NCBI GenBank assembly: GCA_034664165.1
Contig: JAXDIE010000090.1
Span: forward strand, 1 to 17,487
From: JACCVG01 sp034664165
Lineage (GTDB): Bacteria; Actinomycetota; Thermoleophilia; Solirubrobacterales; Thermoleophilaceae
Length of the DNA stretch: 17,487 bases
Direction: 5' to 3'
Position 1 is the stretch's first letter, and each line of letters begins with the position of its first letter. A program made the translations under genes and the position numbers. Shown piece by piece: positions 1 to 7,007 of the stretch. The notes beneath the pieces were generated by a model. It ran no database searches. It was given only the letters and a program-made list of their open reading frames with translations, and was not told the origin of the DNA.

Positions 1-1500
1 AACCCGATCAACATCTGCAGCTACCACCTCCAGGAGGCAGGGGCCACACCCGTCCAGGAGATTGCTTACGCGCTGAGTACCGCCCAGGCCGTGCTCGACG
101 AGGTGCGCCCGCGCGTCCCCGAGGACACCTTCCCGCGTGTCTTCGGCCGGATCTCGTTCTTCGTCAACGCCGGCATCCGCTTCATCGAGGAGCACGCCAA
201 GCTCCGCGCCCTCGCGCGCCTGTGGGAAGAGATGGGTCGCGAGCGCTACGGCGTGACCGACGAGAAGCTTCTGCGCTGCCGCTACGGCGTTCAGGTCAAC
301 TCGCTCGGCCTCACCGAGGCCCAGCCCGAGAACAACGTGATCCGCATCGTGCTCGAGGCACTCTCGGTCACGATGGGCCGCAACGCACGCGCGCGCGCCG
401 TCCAGCTGCCGGCCTGGAACGAGGCGCTGGGCCTGCCGCGCCCGTGGGACCAGCAGTGGTCGCTGCGAATCCAGCAGATCCTGGCCTTCGAGACCGACCT
501 GCTCGAATACCCCGACATCTTCGAGGGCTCCAAGGTCATGGAGGGGCTCACCGACGAGATCGCCGAGGGCGCGCGTGCCGAGATGGCCGTGGTGGCGGAG
601 CACGGCGGCGCGGTCAAGGCCGTCGACTACATGAAGACCTCGCTGGTCGAGTCCCACCGCGCCCGGATCGGGAAGATCGAATCCGGCGAGCAGATGGTGG
701 TGGGCCAGAACGCCTACACATCTACAGAGGAGTCGCCACTGGCGCAGGGCGAGGACGGCGGGATCCTCACCGTCGATCCCGGCGTCGAGGCCGCCGCCAT
801 CGAAGCTCTCGGCGTGTGGCGCTCACAGCGCGACCAGGCGGCCGTCGACTCGGCGCTGGCCCACCTGGCCAAGGTCGCTGCCGACGAATCGCAGAACATC
901 ATGCCCGCGAGCCTCGAGGCCGCAAAGGCCGGTGCCACCACCGGCGAATGGGCGGCCGCGCTCCGCGGCGTCTTCGGCGAGTACCGCGCCCCCACGGGAG
1001 TATCCGGTGCCGCTGCCGCACCCGCGGGTGACGAGTCCCTCAGCGAGCTGCGCGATCGCGTGGAACAGGTATCCGAGCTCCTGGGCCGCCGCATCAAGAT
1101 CCTCGTCGGCAAGCCCGGCCTTGACGGCCACTCCAACGGCGCCGAGCAGATCGCCGTAAGGGCACGCGACGCCGGCATGGATGTGGTCTACGAGGGCATC
1201 CGCCTCTCGCCGGCCCGGATCGCCCAGGCGGCCGTTCAGGAAGGCGTCCACGTGGTGGGCCTCTCGATCCTCTCGGGCTCGCACCGCGAGCTCATCCCGA
1301 CGGTGATCCAGCGCCTGCGCGAAGCCGGCTCCGACGTCCCCGTGGTTGTCGGCGGGATCATCCCCGTGGCCGACGAACAGTTCCTGATCGACGCCGGGGT
1401 GGCCCGGGTCTACACGCCCAAGGACTTCGAGATCTCGAAGATAATGGGAGACATCGTGGATCTTGTGGCCGAGCGCAACGGCGTCGGCGCACCCGCCTGA
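1..1500 (+). CDS. ecm: Ethylmalonyl-CoA mutase (MeaA/Ecm type), 5'-truncated by window edge
   Basis: Adenosylcobalamin-dependent acyl-CoA mutase that rearranges ethylmalonyl-CoA to methylsuccinyl-CoA in the ethylmalonyl-CoA pathway. The open frame runs in from base 1, so the N-terminal part of the catalytic barrel is missing and 499 codons are visible. The first residues (NPINICSYHLQEAGATPVQE) match the substrate-domain segment of the Ecm/MeaA branch rather than the usual GYHxREAG of methylmalonyl-CoA mutase. A linker of about 50 residues precedes the C-terminal B12-binding domain (about 1090-1480), which carries the cobalt-ligand motif DGHSNG (DxHxxG, His codon 1129-1131), then LSILSGSH and GGIIP. 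The segment KPGLDGHSNGAEQIAVRARD is typical of MeaA. The mutase class is certain; ethylmalonyl-CoA specificity is inferred from these motifs and from pathway genes nearby. Its GTPase partner MeaB lies 1.7 kb downstream. A crotonyl-CoA carboxylase/reductase gene may lie just upstream, outside the window. Confidence 0.9.
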   Translation, partial: NPINICSYHLQEAGATPVQEIAYALSTAQAVLDEVRPRVPEDTFPRVFGRISFFVNAGIRFIEEHAKLRALARLWEEMGRERYGVTDEKLLRCRYGVQVNSLGLTEAQPENNVIRIVLEALSVTMGRNARARAVQLPAWNEALGLPRPWDQQWSLRIQQILAFETDLLEYPDIFEGSKVMEGLTDEIAEGARAEMAVVAEHGGAVKAVDYMKTSLVESHRARIGKIESGEQMVVGQNAYTSTEESPLAQGEDGGILTVDPGVEAAAIEALGVWRSQRDQAAVDSALAHLAKVAADESQNIMPASLEAAKAGATTGEWAAALRGVFGEYRAPTGVSGAAAAPAGDESLSELRDRVEQVSELLGRRIKILVGKPGLDGHSNGAEQIAVRARDAGMDVVYEGIRLSPARIAQAAVQEGVHVVGLSILSGSHRELIPTVIQRLREAGSDVPVVVGGIIPVADEQFLIDAGVARVYTPKDFEISKIMGDIVDLVAERNGVGAPA

Positions 1501-1511
1501 CCCGTTCGTTC

Positions 1512-1599
1512 CTGGACGTCTGTCCTAGCGTTTCGCGCCCGCAGACGCCATCCCGCCGGAAACGGATCCGGAACGCCTGATTTCTGGACGTTCGTCCTA
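1512..1599. repeat. Two copies of a 16-bp dyad-containing element (operator-like)
   Basis: The 16-mer CTGGACGTYYGTCCTA occurs at 1512-1527 and 1584-1599, 14 of 16 bases identical, same orientation, start-to-start distance 72 bp. The second copy contains the inverted repeat GGACG-TT-CGTCC; the first keeps GGAC-GTCT-GTCC. Both lie in the 179-bp gap between the mutase stop and the ftsH start, upstream of the ftsH promoter. This looks like a paired binding site for a dimeric regulator, but I do not recognise the regulator. Confidence 0.5.
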
Positions 1600-1644
1600 C
1601 GGGGGGACGGGTGACCGAGAGCACCGACATCGGCGGGTAGCCAA

Positions 1645-1673
1645 TTGTGCGATGCCCGATCCGTGCCTACATT
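1645..1673 (+). promoter_or_regulatory. Sigma70-type promoter for leaderless ftsH
   Basis: TTGTGC at 1645-1650 and TACATT at 1668-1673 are separated by exactly 17 bp. The -10 box ends 6 bases before the ATG at 1680, so the predicted transcription start falls on or next to the A of the start codon. No Shine-Dalgarno sequence precedes this ATG, which fits a leaderless mRNA as is common in Actinomycetota. Confidence 0.6.
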
Positions 1674-1679
1674 CAATAC

Positions 1680-3200
1680 ATGACCTCCACACCCATAGCC
1701 GCCTTCCTCCCCGGATTCGAGAACTGGGCCCTGACATGGCTCCCGATCATCTTCATGGGGCTCATCGCCGGCATGCTCGTGATGACTCTTCGGTACCTGC
1801 CGAAGACGAAGCCACAGCGCATCAAGCCGCAGAGCTCCGACTCGATCCGGTGGGAGGACGTAGCCGGTGTGGACGAGGCCAAGGAGGAGTTGCGCGAAGT
1901 GGTGGACTTCCTGCGCGACCCGCGCCGATTCAGGGGGCTCGGCGCCAGGGTGCCACGTGGCATCCTGCTCCACGGCCCGCCCGGGACCGGCAAGACGCTC
2001 CTGGCGAAGGCCGTGGCGCACGACTCGAACGCGACGTTCTTCTCACAGTCCGCGTCCTCGTTCGTCGAGATGTTCGCCGGCCTCGGCGCCGCGCGCATCC
2101 GCCGCCTCTTCCGGGCCGCCCGCAAGGCATCCCCCGCAATCATCTTCATTGACGAGCTGGACGCAGTCGGCGCTACTCGAAATGGCACCGGCGACAGCTC
2201 GGGCGAGAAGGACCAGACGCTGAATCAGCTTCTGGTCGAAATGGACGGCTTCGAGGGAAGCGATCAGGTTGTTGTGATTGCCGCCTCGAATCTCCTGGAC
2301 AAGTTGGACCCGGCCCTACTGCGGCCGGGGCGCTTCGACCGCCAGATATTCGTGACCCCGCCTGACCTGGCAGGACGGGAGGCGGTCCTCGAAGTGCACA
2401 CCCGTAACAAGCCGCTCGTGGAGGTGGACCTCGAGCGGGTTGCCCGTCATACCAGCGGGCTTACGGGAGCAGACCTGGCGAACATCGCCAACGAAGCGGC
2501 CATCCAGGCGGGCCGCTCCGGTCGCAACGTGATCGTCAATCAGGACTTCGACTACGCGCTCGAGCGGGTCGTGGCCGGCATGCAGTCCCGCCGCGCCATG
2601 AACGAGCACGAGAAGCGCGTCGTGGCCTACCACGAGGCAGGCCACGCCCTCTGCTCCGAGCTGCTGCCCTCGGTTGTCGAGAAGGTGCACAAGATTTCGA
2701 TCGTTCCGCGCGGGAAGGCGCTTGGCTACACCCTCAACCTCCCGGAGGAGGACCGCTACCTCAAGTCCCGCGATGAGCTCATCGACCACCTGGTCGTGCT
2801 CCTCGCGGGGCGGGTGGCGGAGGACGTGGTCTTCGGGGCCGTCACGACGGGTGCCTCCGACGACCTGAACAAGGCCTACGCCATCAGCCGCGCCATGGTC
2901 ACCGACTACGGCATGAGCTCGATGGGCTCGCGTGCCATCCCGATCGGCGACTACGCCGTTTCCGACGACACCCGCCGGCGAGTCGACGAGGCCCAGGAGG
3001 AGCTGGCCGACCAGGCCTACTCCCGCGCCGAGCAGATGATCATCTCCAACCGGCCGCTGCTCGAGAAGCTGGCGGGGCGCCTGCTCGAGAACGAGGTGCT
3101 CGAGCGCCCGGAGATCGAGCGCATAGTCGGAGAGCACGGCCGCGTGCCGAGCTTCGAGGAGGCCCTCGAGAACGAGGGTCTCTCCCATCCTTCCCTCTAG
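1680..3200 (+). CDS. ftsH: FtsH-type membrane AAA+ zinc metalloprotease, short N-terminal form
   Basis: Membrane-anchored ATP-dependent protease for quality control of membrane and regulatory proteins. The 506-residue product has one hydrophobic segment (about residues 14-36), then the AAA+ domain with Walker A GPPGTGKT (99-106), Walker B IIFIDELDA, and the second region of homology ending LRPGRFDRQ. The peptidase domain has zinc-binding HEAGH (318-322) and the later metal-ligand Asp in TGASDD (about 395). All catalytic elements are present. Usual FtsH proteins have about 610-650 residues with two N-terminal membrane helices flanking an extracytoplasmic domain; here that domain and one helix are absent. 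A GTG at 1647 would add 11 residues, but ATG 1680 fits the -10 box six bases upstream. MeaB follows after 11 bp. It is probably one of several FtsH paralogues in the genome (inference). Confidence 0.93.
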   Translation: MTSTPIAAFLPGFENWALTWLPIIFMGLIAGMLVMTLRYLPKTKPQRIKPQSSDSIRWEDVAGVDEAKEELREVVDFLRDPRRFRGLGARVPRGILLHGPPGTGKTLLAKAVAHDSNATFFSQSASSFVEMFAGLGAARIRRLFRAARKASPAIIFIDELDAVGATRNGTGDSSGEKDQTLNQLLVEMDGFEGSDQVVVIAASNLLDKLDPALLRPGRFDRQIFVTPPDLAGREAVLEVHTRNKPLVEVDLERVARHTSGLTGADLANIANEAAIQAGRSGRNVIVNQDFDYALERVVAGMQSRRAMNEHEKRVVAYHEAGHALCSELLPSVVEKVHKISIVPRGKALGYTLNLPEEDRYLKSRDELIDHLVVLLAGRVAEDVVFGAVTTGASDDLNKAYAISRAMVTDYGMSSMGSRAIPIGDYAVSDDTRRRVDEAQEELADQAYSRAEQMIISNRPLLEKLAGRLLENEVLERPEIERIVGEHGRVPSFEEALENEGLSHPSL

Positions 3201-3203
3201 ACT
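3198..3203 (+). promoter_or_regulatory. Possible internal -10 box overlapping the ftsH stop codon
   Basis: TAGACT fits the actinobacterial -10 pattern TAnnnT. Its first three bases are the ftsH stop codon, and it ends 8 bases before the GTG start of meaB, which has no Shine-Dalgarno sequence. It could drive a leaderless internal transcript. I see no clear -35 element. Confidence 0.3.
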
Positions 3204-3211
3204 CGGCCGCC

Positions 3212-4174
3212 GTGGGCGGCCCTACCGAACCGACTGAGCTTGGACGGCGGCTGCGCGAGAGGGACCTCGCCGCAGCCCCGGCCGCGCTCAACCTGATCGA
3301 GGACCGCTCTGCGGCGGGCCGGACGGCGAGCGCCGCTCTCCTGGCCGAGGTGTCGCCGGCGGCGCTTGGATCGGAGGCCCCCGCGCACCTGATCGGTGTC
3401 ACGGGTCCGCCCGGGGCGGGCAAGTCCTCGCTGCTCTCGGTCCTGGTGCGAGCCTGGCGCGGGTCGGGCCGCACGGTCGCGGTGCTGGCGGTTGATCCGT
3501 CCTCCAAGCGATCCGGCGGCTCCCTGCTGGGCGACCGCGCGCGGATCGACCACGACCCGGAGGACGAAGGCATCCTGATCCGGTCCACGGCCGCGGGGGG
3601 CCGGCTGGGAGGCCTCGCACCTCCTACTCGCGAGGCTGTCCAGGCACTGGCCGCGGCCTTCGACATCGTCGTGATCGAGACGGTGGGCGTCGGCCAGTCG
3701 GAAACCGATGTGGAGGATGTGGCCGACACCGTGGCCGTGGTGGTCCAGCCCGGATCCGGCGACACCCTGCAGTTCCTCAAGTCGGGGATCATGGAGGTGC
3801 CGGATGTCCTGGTCGTCACCAAGGCGGACCTGGGAGACAGCGCGCTGCGCGCCCGCCGTGACCTGGCCAGCGCGCTTCGCGCCGTCGGAGCCCGTGACGT
3901 TCCGGTGGTGGCCGTCTCCTCGCTCGCCCCGCCGGCCGGCATCGATGAGCTCGTGGCCGCACTCGGCGCCCACCGGGCTGCCCTCGACCTGCCAGAGGCC
4001 CGGGTCCGCGCGCGGCGAGCGGCCGCCATCGCCGAGATGGCCGCGGAGCACGGGGAGCGGGCCCTGCGCGAGCTGGGCGGGCGTCGCGAAGCCGAGCGGC
4101 TGCTGGCCTCGCGCGACCCGGCGGATGACGTGCCCACGCTCGTGGCTGCGCTGGTGGAAGCACGGAAGCCATAG
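3212..4174 (+). CDS. meaB: MeaB/ArgK-family G3E GTPase, acyl-CoA mutase chaperone
   Basis: GTPase that loads and protects the adenosylcobalamin cofactor of acyl-CoA mutases. The 320-residue product has the P-loop GPPGAGKSS (65-73), the family signature DPSS..GGSLLGDRARI, the Walker B/switch segment ETVGVGQSE, and TKAD as the guanine-specificity motif. A helical C-terminal tail follows (about residues 245-320), as in known MeaB. Start GTG 3212 lies 11 bp after the ftsH stop and places the first family-conserved helix correctly. Its likely client is the Ecm encoded 1.7 kb upstream and/or a methylmalonyl-CoA mutase elsewhere. Old annotations of this family as an arginine/ornithine transport kinase (ArgK) are considered wrong. 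No missing motif was noticed. Confidence 0.93.
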   Translation: MGGPTEPTELGRRLRERDLAAAPAALNLIEDRSAAGRTASAALLAEVSPAALGSEAPAHLIGVTGPPGAGKSSLLSVLVRAWRGSGRTVAVLAVDPSSKRSGGSLLGDRARIDHDPEDEGILIRSTAAGGRLGGLAPPTREAVQALAAAFDIVVIETVGVGQSETDVEDVADTVAVVVQPGSGDTLQFLKSGIMEVPDVLVVTKADLGDSALRARRDLASALRAVGARDVPVVAVSSLAPPAGIDELVAALGAHRAALDLPEARVRARRAAAIAEMAAEHGERALRELGGRREAERLLASRDPADDVPTLVAALVEARKP

Positions 4175-4184
4175 CCTGCCCGCG

Positions 4185-4340
4185 ATGAAGCTCCTGCCGC
4201 AGCTGGCCATCCTCCTCGGGTCCTTCGCCGCGGCCACCGGCGTCGCTCTTGCGTTCGGCGCGGCCAACCTGGGCACCGCACTGACCTTCGGGCAGATCGC
4301 GTTCGTGCTCGTTCTGGTCGTTCTGCTGCTCCGCAGCTGA
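4185..4340 (+). CDS. Small two-helix membrane protein, 51 aa
   Basis: The ATG lies 10 bp after the meaB stop, and the frame ends at TGA 4338-4340, four bases before the convergent lipoprotein gene. The product begins MKLLPQLAILLGSFAAATGV and has two hydrophobic stretches (about residues 5-27 and 34-50) separated by a short AANLGTALTFGQ turn. The C-terminus is LLLRS. A TAGCCT box that starts in the meaB stop codon ends 7 bases before the ATG, so it may be transcribed leaderless or with meaB. I do not recognise the family and no function can be assigned. Coding is supported by its hydrophobic pattern, high-GC third positions and snug fit between neighbours. Confidence 0.6.
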   Translation: MKLLPQLAILLGSFAAATGVALAFGAANLGTALTFGQIAFVLVLVVLLLRS

Positions 4341-4344
4341 GCGC

Positions 4345-4794
4345 TTACTCGAGCCCGGCGATGCGGAATCGGCCGGTGTCATCCCGCTCCAGCCGGATTG
4401 TCTCCGGGACCGGCTCCTGACCTTCGGCGCGGGTTGTGACCTTCACCGTCGCGGTCCCCGCGCCGATCGTCATGGCCTCGATGTCGATCGAGGGCGAGCG
4501 CACGCCCCCCGCCACCCTGCTCAGCAGATTGGGACAGTCGGAACCGCCTGCCTGCTGGCGGACCTCCTTGGAATACAGGTCCGAGCAGATCAGCTTCCAG
4601 TCACCCGCCTTGGTGGCGCGATCCAGGAGGACAACGACCTTTGCGGCGGCCAGTTCGCGGCTGGCCGCGGGCTGCGCGGGAGACCCCCCGCAGGCGGCGA
4701 GAACGGCGGCCGCGAAGAGCAGACAGCCGCCGGTGAGGATGCGGAACACGCGGATGAGGATAATTGGGTTCATGGAGGGCTCACCGCGCAACAC
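4345..4794 (-). CDS. Putative lipoprotein, small secreted domain
   Basis: 149 residues. A basic N-region is followed by a hydrophobic stretch and a lipobox V-L-A-A-C (Cys35), so the mature protein is probably lipid-anchored on the outer face of the membrane. The mature part (about 115 residues) has two cysteines (LICSDLYS and SDCPNLL) that may form a disulfide, and an alternating pattern (IDIEAMTIGAGTATVKVTT) suggesting beta strands. It could be an NTF2/SnoaL-like fold, but this is a guess. GTG 4794 is preceded by AGGAGG with 8-base spacing, a strong ribosome site; an internal ATG at 4773 lacks one, so I chose the GTG. This start overlaps the 5' end of the divergent gene at 4772. Function unknown. 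Confidence 0.75.
   Translation of the reverse strand: MLRGEPSMNPIILIRVFRILTGGCLLFAAAVLAACGGSPAQPAASRELAAAKVVVLLDRATKAGDWKLICSDLYSKEVRQQAGGSDCPNLLSRVAGGVRSPSIDIEAMTIGAGTATVKVTTRAEGQEPVPETIRLERDDTGRFRIAGLE
4759..4764 (+). promoter_or_regulatory. -10 box GATAAT for the CxxC protein gene
   Basis: GATAAT is one base from TATAAT and ends 7 bases before ATG 4772, predicting a transcript that starts at the start codon. It lies inside the coding region of the divergent lipoprotein gene. No convincing -35 was seen. Confidence 0.45.
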
Positions 4795-5377
4795 CGCCGA
4801 AACCTCCTCGAGCTGGCTCCGCTGCTACCGCTGCTGGTCCACCAACCTCGAGGTTCAGGTCCACTATGAGGGCGCGCTCGGCGTCGACCCGGAGACGGGC
4901 GAGGCCATCAATCCGGTCGATGAGGTGCGCGAAGCCGTCGTCCAGTGCCTCGACTGCCTGCACGACCAGCCTCACCTGGTCCTCATGTCCTACGAGGAGG
5001 ACGGCCGGCCCGTCAACCGGATCGAGCCCGTCGAGGATCGCTGGGAGCGGATGGTGGCGGGCACGCCCTGGGTCGCCTCCTGCACAGTCACCGTGGATCA
5101 CGACCAGGTGGAGAACTGCTCCGGCCCGGAGGCGGCCGACTCGCTTTCCTTCGGCGCCTTCGGCGAGCACGGGACCCGTGAGTTCTTCACCCATGTGCGC
5201 TTCCACAAGCACGACGGGGAGCAGATCGTGGTCCACATGCTCGTCGAGCTCTACGCCCGCTCGGCCGAGGAGGCCTCGGAGGTACTCGAAGAGGCGTCCC
5301 GCGGCAGGCTGTCGATCACCTCGCTGGCCGAGGAGTCACGCCCGCCCGCCGCGAGCGCGGACGACGATCTGCACTAG
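4772..5377 (+). CDS. Hypothetical protein with paired CxxC motifs
   Basis: 201 residues, soluble, acidic, not recognised. Two CxxC pairs, CYRC near residue 18 and CLDC near residue 60, could bind one zinc as a zinc ribbon. The region between them (VHYEGALGVDPETGEAINP) resembles a beta-hairpin insert. The rest alternates beta-like stretches (EQIVVHMLVELYA) with a helical, Glu-rich segment (SAEEASEVLEEASRG), and the tail is disordered and acidic (DDDLH). The frame is open upstream to 4436, but ATG 4772 has a GATAAT box 7 bases before it, and everything upstream is opposite the lipoprotein gene. It converges on the SGNH hydrolase gene with a 6-bp gap. Confidence 0.72.
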   Translation: MEGSPRNTAETSSSWLRCYRCWSTNLEVQVHYEGALGVDPETGEAINPVDEVREAVVQCLDCLHDQPHLVLMSYEEDGRPVNRIEPVEDRWERMVAGTPWVASCTVTVDHDQVENCSGPEAADSLSFGAFGEHGTREFFTHVRFHKHDGEQIVVHMLVELYARSAEEASEVLEEASRGRLSITSLAEESRPPAASADDDLH

Positions 5378-5383
5378 CGTCGC

Positions 5384-6163
5384 CTACCGCAGCGCCGCCT
5401 CCACCAGCTCCGCGTAGTGCGCCTGACCCGAGGCGTTCGGGTGGAAGGAGTCGCCCAGCGGCGAGGCCAGGCCGTGAAGCCACGGTCCGGAGTCGCAGAC
5501 TGCGTGCCCCGCAAACGACGGCATCGGGTCGGCGAACCGGAAGCCCTGCGCCTGAGCCTGGGCGCGGACCACATCCCGAAGGAGATCCGCCGTGCGGTTG
5601 AGATCGCGCACCTCGAGCTTGGAGATCTTGGCCCCGGCCCAGCAGCTGTCATCCGGCTTGAAGAGGCGCGGGTAGCCCACGACCGCCACGCGGGCCCTGG
5701 GGGCCAGCGCCCTGATCTTCGAGTAGAGGCGGCCCAGGATCCCCGGCAGCGATCCGCGGATGTACGCCTGGGCGCCGGCGACGTCGTCGCTGCAGTCCCA
5801 CGGCCACGGCTTGGCGCACTCGATCAGCACGTGCGAGAACCCGGCGTCGTTCCCACCCACCGAGACCGATACATATGCCGTGGCGGCACCCAGGCTTCCG
5901 AGCTGTCCCTGGACGTCACCTGCCCTGGCACCCGAACACGCGGCGAAGGTGAGCCGCGCCCCGAGCCGCTGGGCAACCCTGACCGGATAGGCGTTGGCGC
6001 TCCGGCGGCAACCGCCCGGATCGCTGTAGCCGCCCGCGCCGACGCCTGATGAATACGAGTCACCAAGCGCCGTGTATGCGGGCGAGGCCGCCATGACGGG
6101 CGCAGACGGCCAGAGCCCCAGCAGAACCACCACACCGAACCCCACGACTCCCATCGCCCTCAT
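5384..6163 (-). CDS. Secreted SGNH/GDSL-family hydrolase
   Basis: Predicted extracellular esterase/lipase of the SGNH superfamily, 259 residues. A Sec signal peptide covers residues 1-25 (hydrophobic GFGVVVLLGLWP, cleavage after VMA). Catalytic blocks are GDSYSSG (Ser36), a Gly in the second block, GGND (Asn105) and the C-terminal DSFHPNASG (Asp238, His241), so the Ser-Asp-His triad and oxyanion residues are complete. Six or more cysteines suggest disulfides, as in Streptomyces secreted lipases of this family. Start ATG 6163 has a purine-rich ribosome site (AAGGGGGAG) just upstream and gives the proper signal peptide; the longer open frame to 6496 runs into the divergent sortase gene and lacks support. 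The substrate cannot be read from sequence. Confidence 0.88.
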   Translation of the reverse strand: MRAMGVVGFGVVVLLGLWPSAPVMAASPAYTALGDSYSSGVGAGGYSDPGGCRRSANAYPVRVAQRLGARLTFAACSGARAGDVQGQLGSLGAATAYVSVSVGGNDAGFSHVLIECAKPWPWDCSDDVAGAQAYIRGSLPGILGRLYSKIRALAPRARVAVVGYPRLFKPDDSCWAGAKISKLEVRDLNRTADLLRDVVRAQAQAQGFRFADPMPSFAGHAVCDSGPWLHGLASPLGDSFHPNASGQAHYAELVEAALR

Positions 6164-6311
6164 CGCTCCCCCTTGTGTCGATTTCCGGGACCGGCTGGCC
6201 CCGGCTCGAGGCTTCAGGGAGAGGGCAGACACGAGTGAGACAAGGGCACCGATCGGGTCAACGCCTTGGAACGGACCCCTACACTCAGGATGTGGCCACC
6301 GGGGTATCCAA

Positions 6312-7007
6312 ATGAGGGCGGCTGTGCGCTTCGTTGCGACCGTCCTGGTCGTCAGCGGCGTGCTGTGCCTTGTCGACGTCGGCGTGACCATGCTCTGGCA
6401 GGAGCCGATCTCGGCCCTGATCGGGACGTTCGGCCAAGGTGACCTGAACCGCGAGCTCGCCGATATCCCGGCGCCCCCGCCGAGCAACGTGCTCACCCCC
6501 GCGCAGGCCGAGCGGCTCGCGAATGCCTATGAGGACAAGCTGCGGCAGGGGCACGCCTTTGGCACGATCGTCCTGCCGCGCCCCGACCGCAGCTACGCCG
6601 TCATCGAGGGCGTTGACGTGGACAGCCTGCGCGAAGGCCCGGGCCACTACAACGACCCGCCGGTCAAGACCGCCATCCCGGGGCAGGGAAAAACGACCGG
6701 GATCGCGGGGCACCGAACCACCTACCTGGCGCCGTTCCGTCACAACGACAGGCTGAAGCCAGGCGACGAGATCGTCCTCAAGATGCCCTACGGCACTTTC
6801 ACATACGCGGTGCAGAGGCTTGCGGCAGTCCCGCCTGACAGGACATCGGTGCTCAAGAACGTCGGCTATGACCGGCTCGTGCTCACCGCCTGCCATCCGC
6901 CTTTCAGTGCCGCCCAGCGCCTGATCACGTTCGCCAAGCTCGTCCGGATGGAGCCCGCCCACCGGGACGAGCCGTTGCCTACCCGCCCTGGGTCCCAGCC
7001 GGGGTAG
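6312..7007 (+). CDS. Sortase, class E-like
   Basis: Membrane-anchored transpeptidase that attaches LPxTG-like (often LAxTG for class E) surface proteins to the cell wall. The 231-residue product has an N-terminal membrane helix (about residues 7-27), a linker, and the sortase barrel. The catalytic residues are visible: His134 in GIAGHRTTY, Cys194 in LVLTACHPP and Arg203 in AQRLITF. ATG 6312 gives the correct N-terminus for a signal-anchor; the open frame upstream to 6072 overlaps the divergent hydrolase and is non-coding. A possible -10 TACACT is at 6280-6285, giving a leader of about 20 bases. No LPxTG-type substrate is encoded in the window, so this is probably a housekeeping sortase. The 3' end overlaps the convergent small gene by 29 bp. 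Confidence 0.9.
   Translation: MRAAVRFVATVLVVSGVLCLVDVGVTMLWQEPISALIGTFGQGDLNRELADIPAPPPSNVLTPAQAERLANAYEDKLRQGHAFGTIVLPRPDRSYAVIEGVDVDSLREGPGHYNDPPVKTAIPGQGKTTGIAGHRTTYLAPFRHNDRLKPGDEIVLKMPYGTFTYAVQRLAAVPPDRTSVLKNVGYDRLVLTACHPPFSAAQRLITFAKLVRMEPAHRDEPLPTRPGSQPG
6979..7007. terminator. Dyad spanning two overlapping convergent stop codons
   Basis: The 29-bp overlap of the sortase and the small minus-strand gene is an imperfect inverted repeat. Outer arms CTACC/GGTAG contain the two stop codons, inner arms are CTGGG/CCCAG, and a mismatched 3x3 region lies between. It may act as a bidirectional terminator without a U-tract. Confidence 0.35.

Noticed and set aside
1501..1679. Possible cobalamin riboswitch near the B12-dependent mutase
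   Set aside because: The gap is downstream of the mutase and shows no B12-box-like sequence; the mutase 5' region is outside the window.
3040..4281. Long minus-strand open frame (413 codons) opposite meaB
   Set aside because: Arg/Ser/Ala-rich composition and no family motif; it is the antisense of the clearly coding meaB gene in GC-rich DNA.
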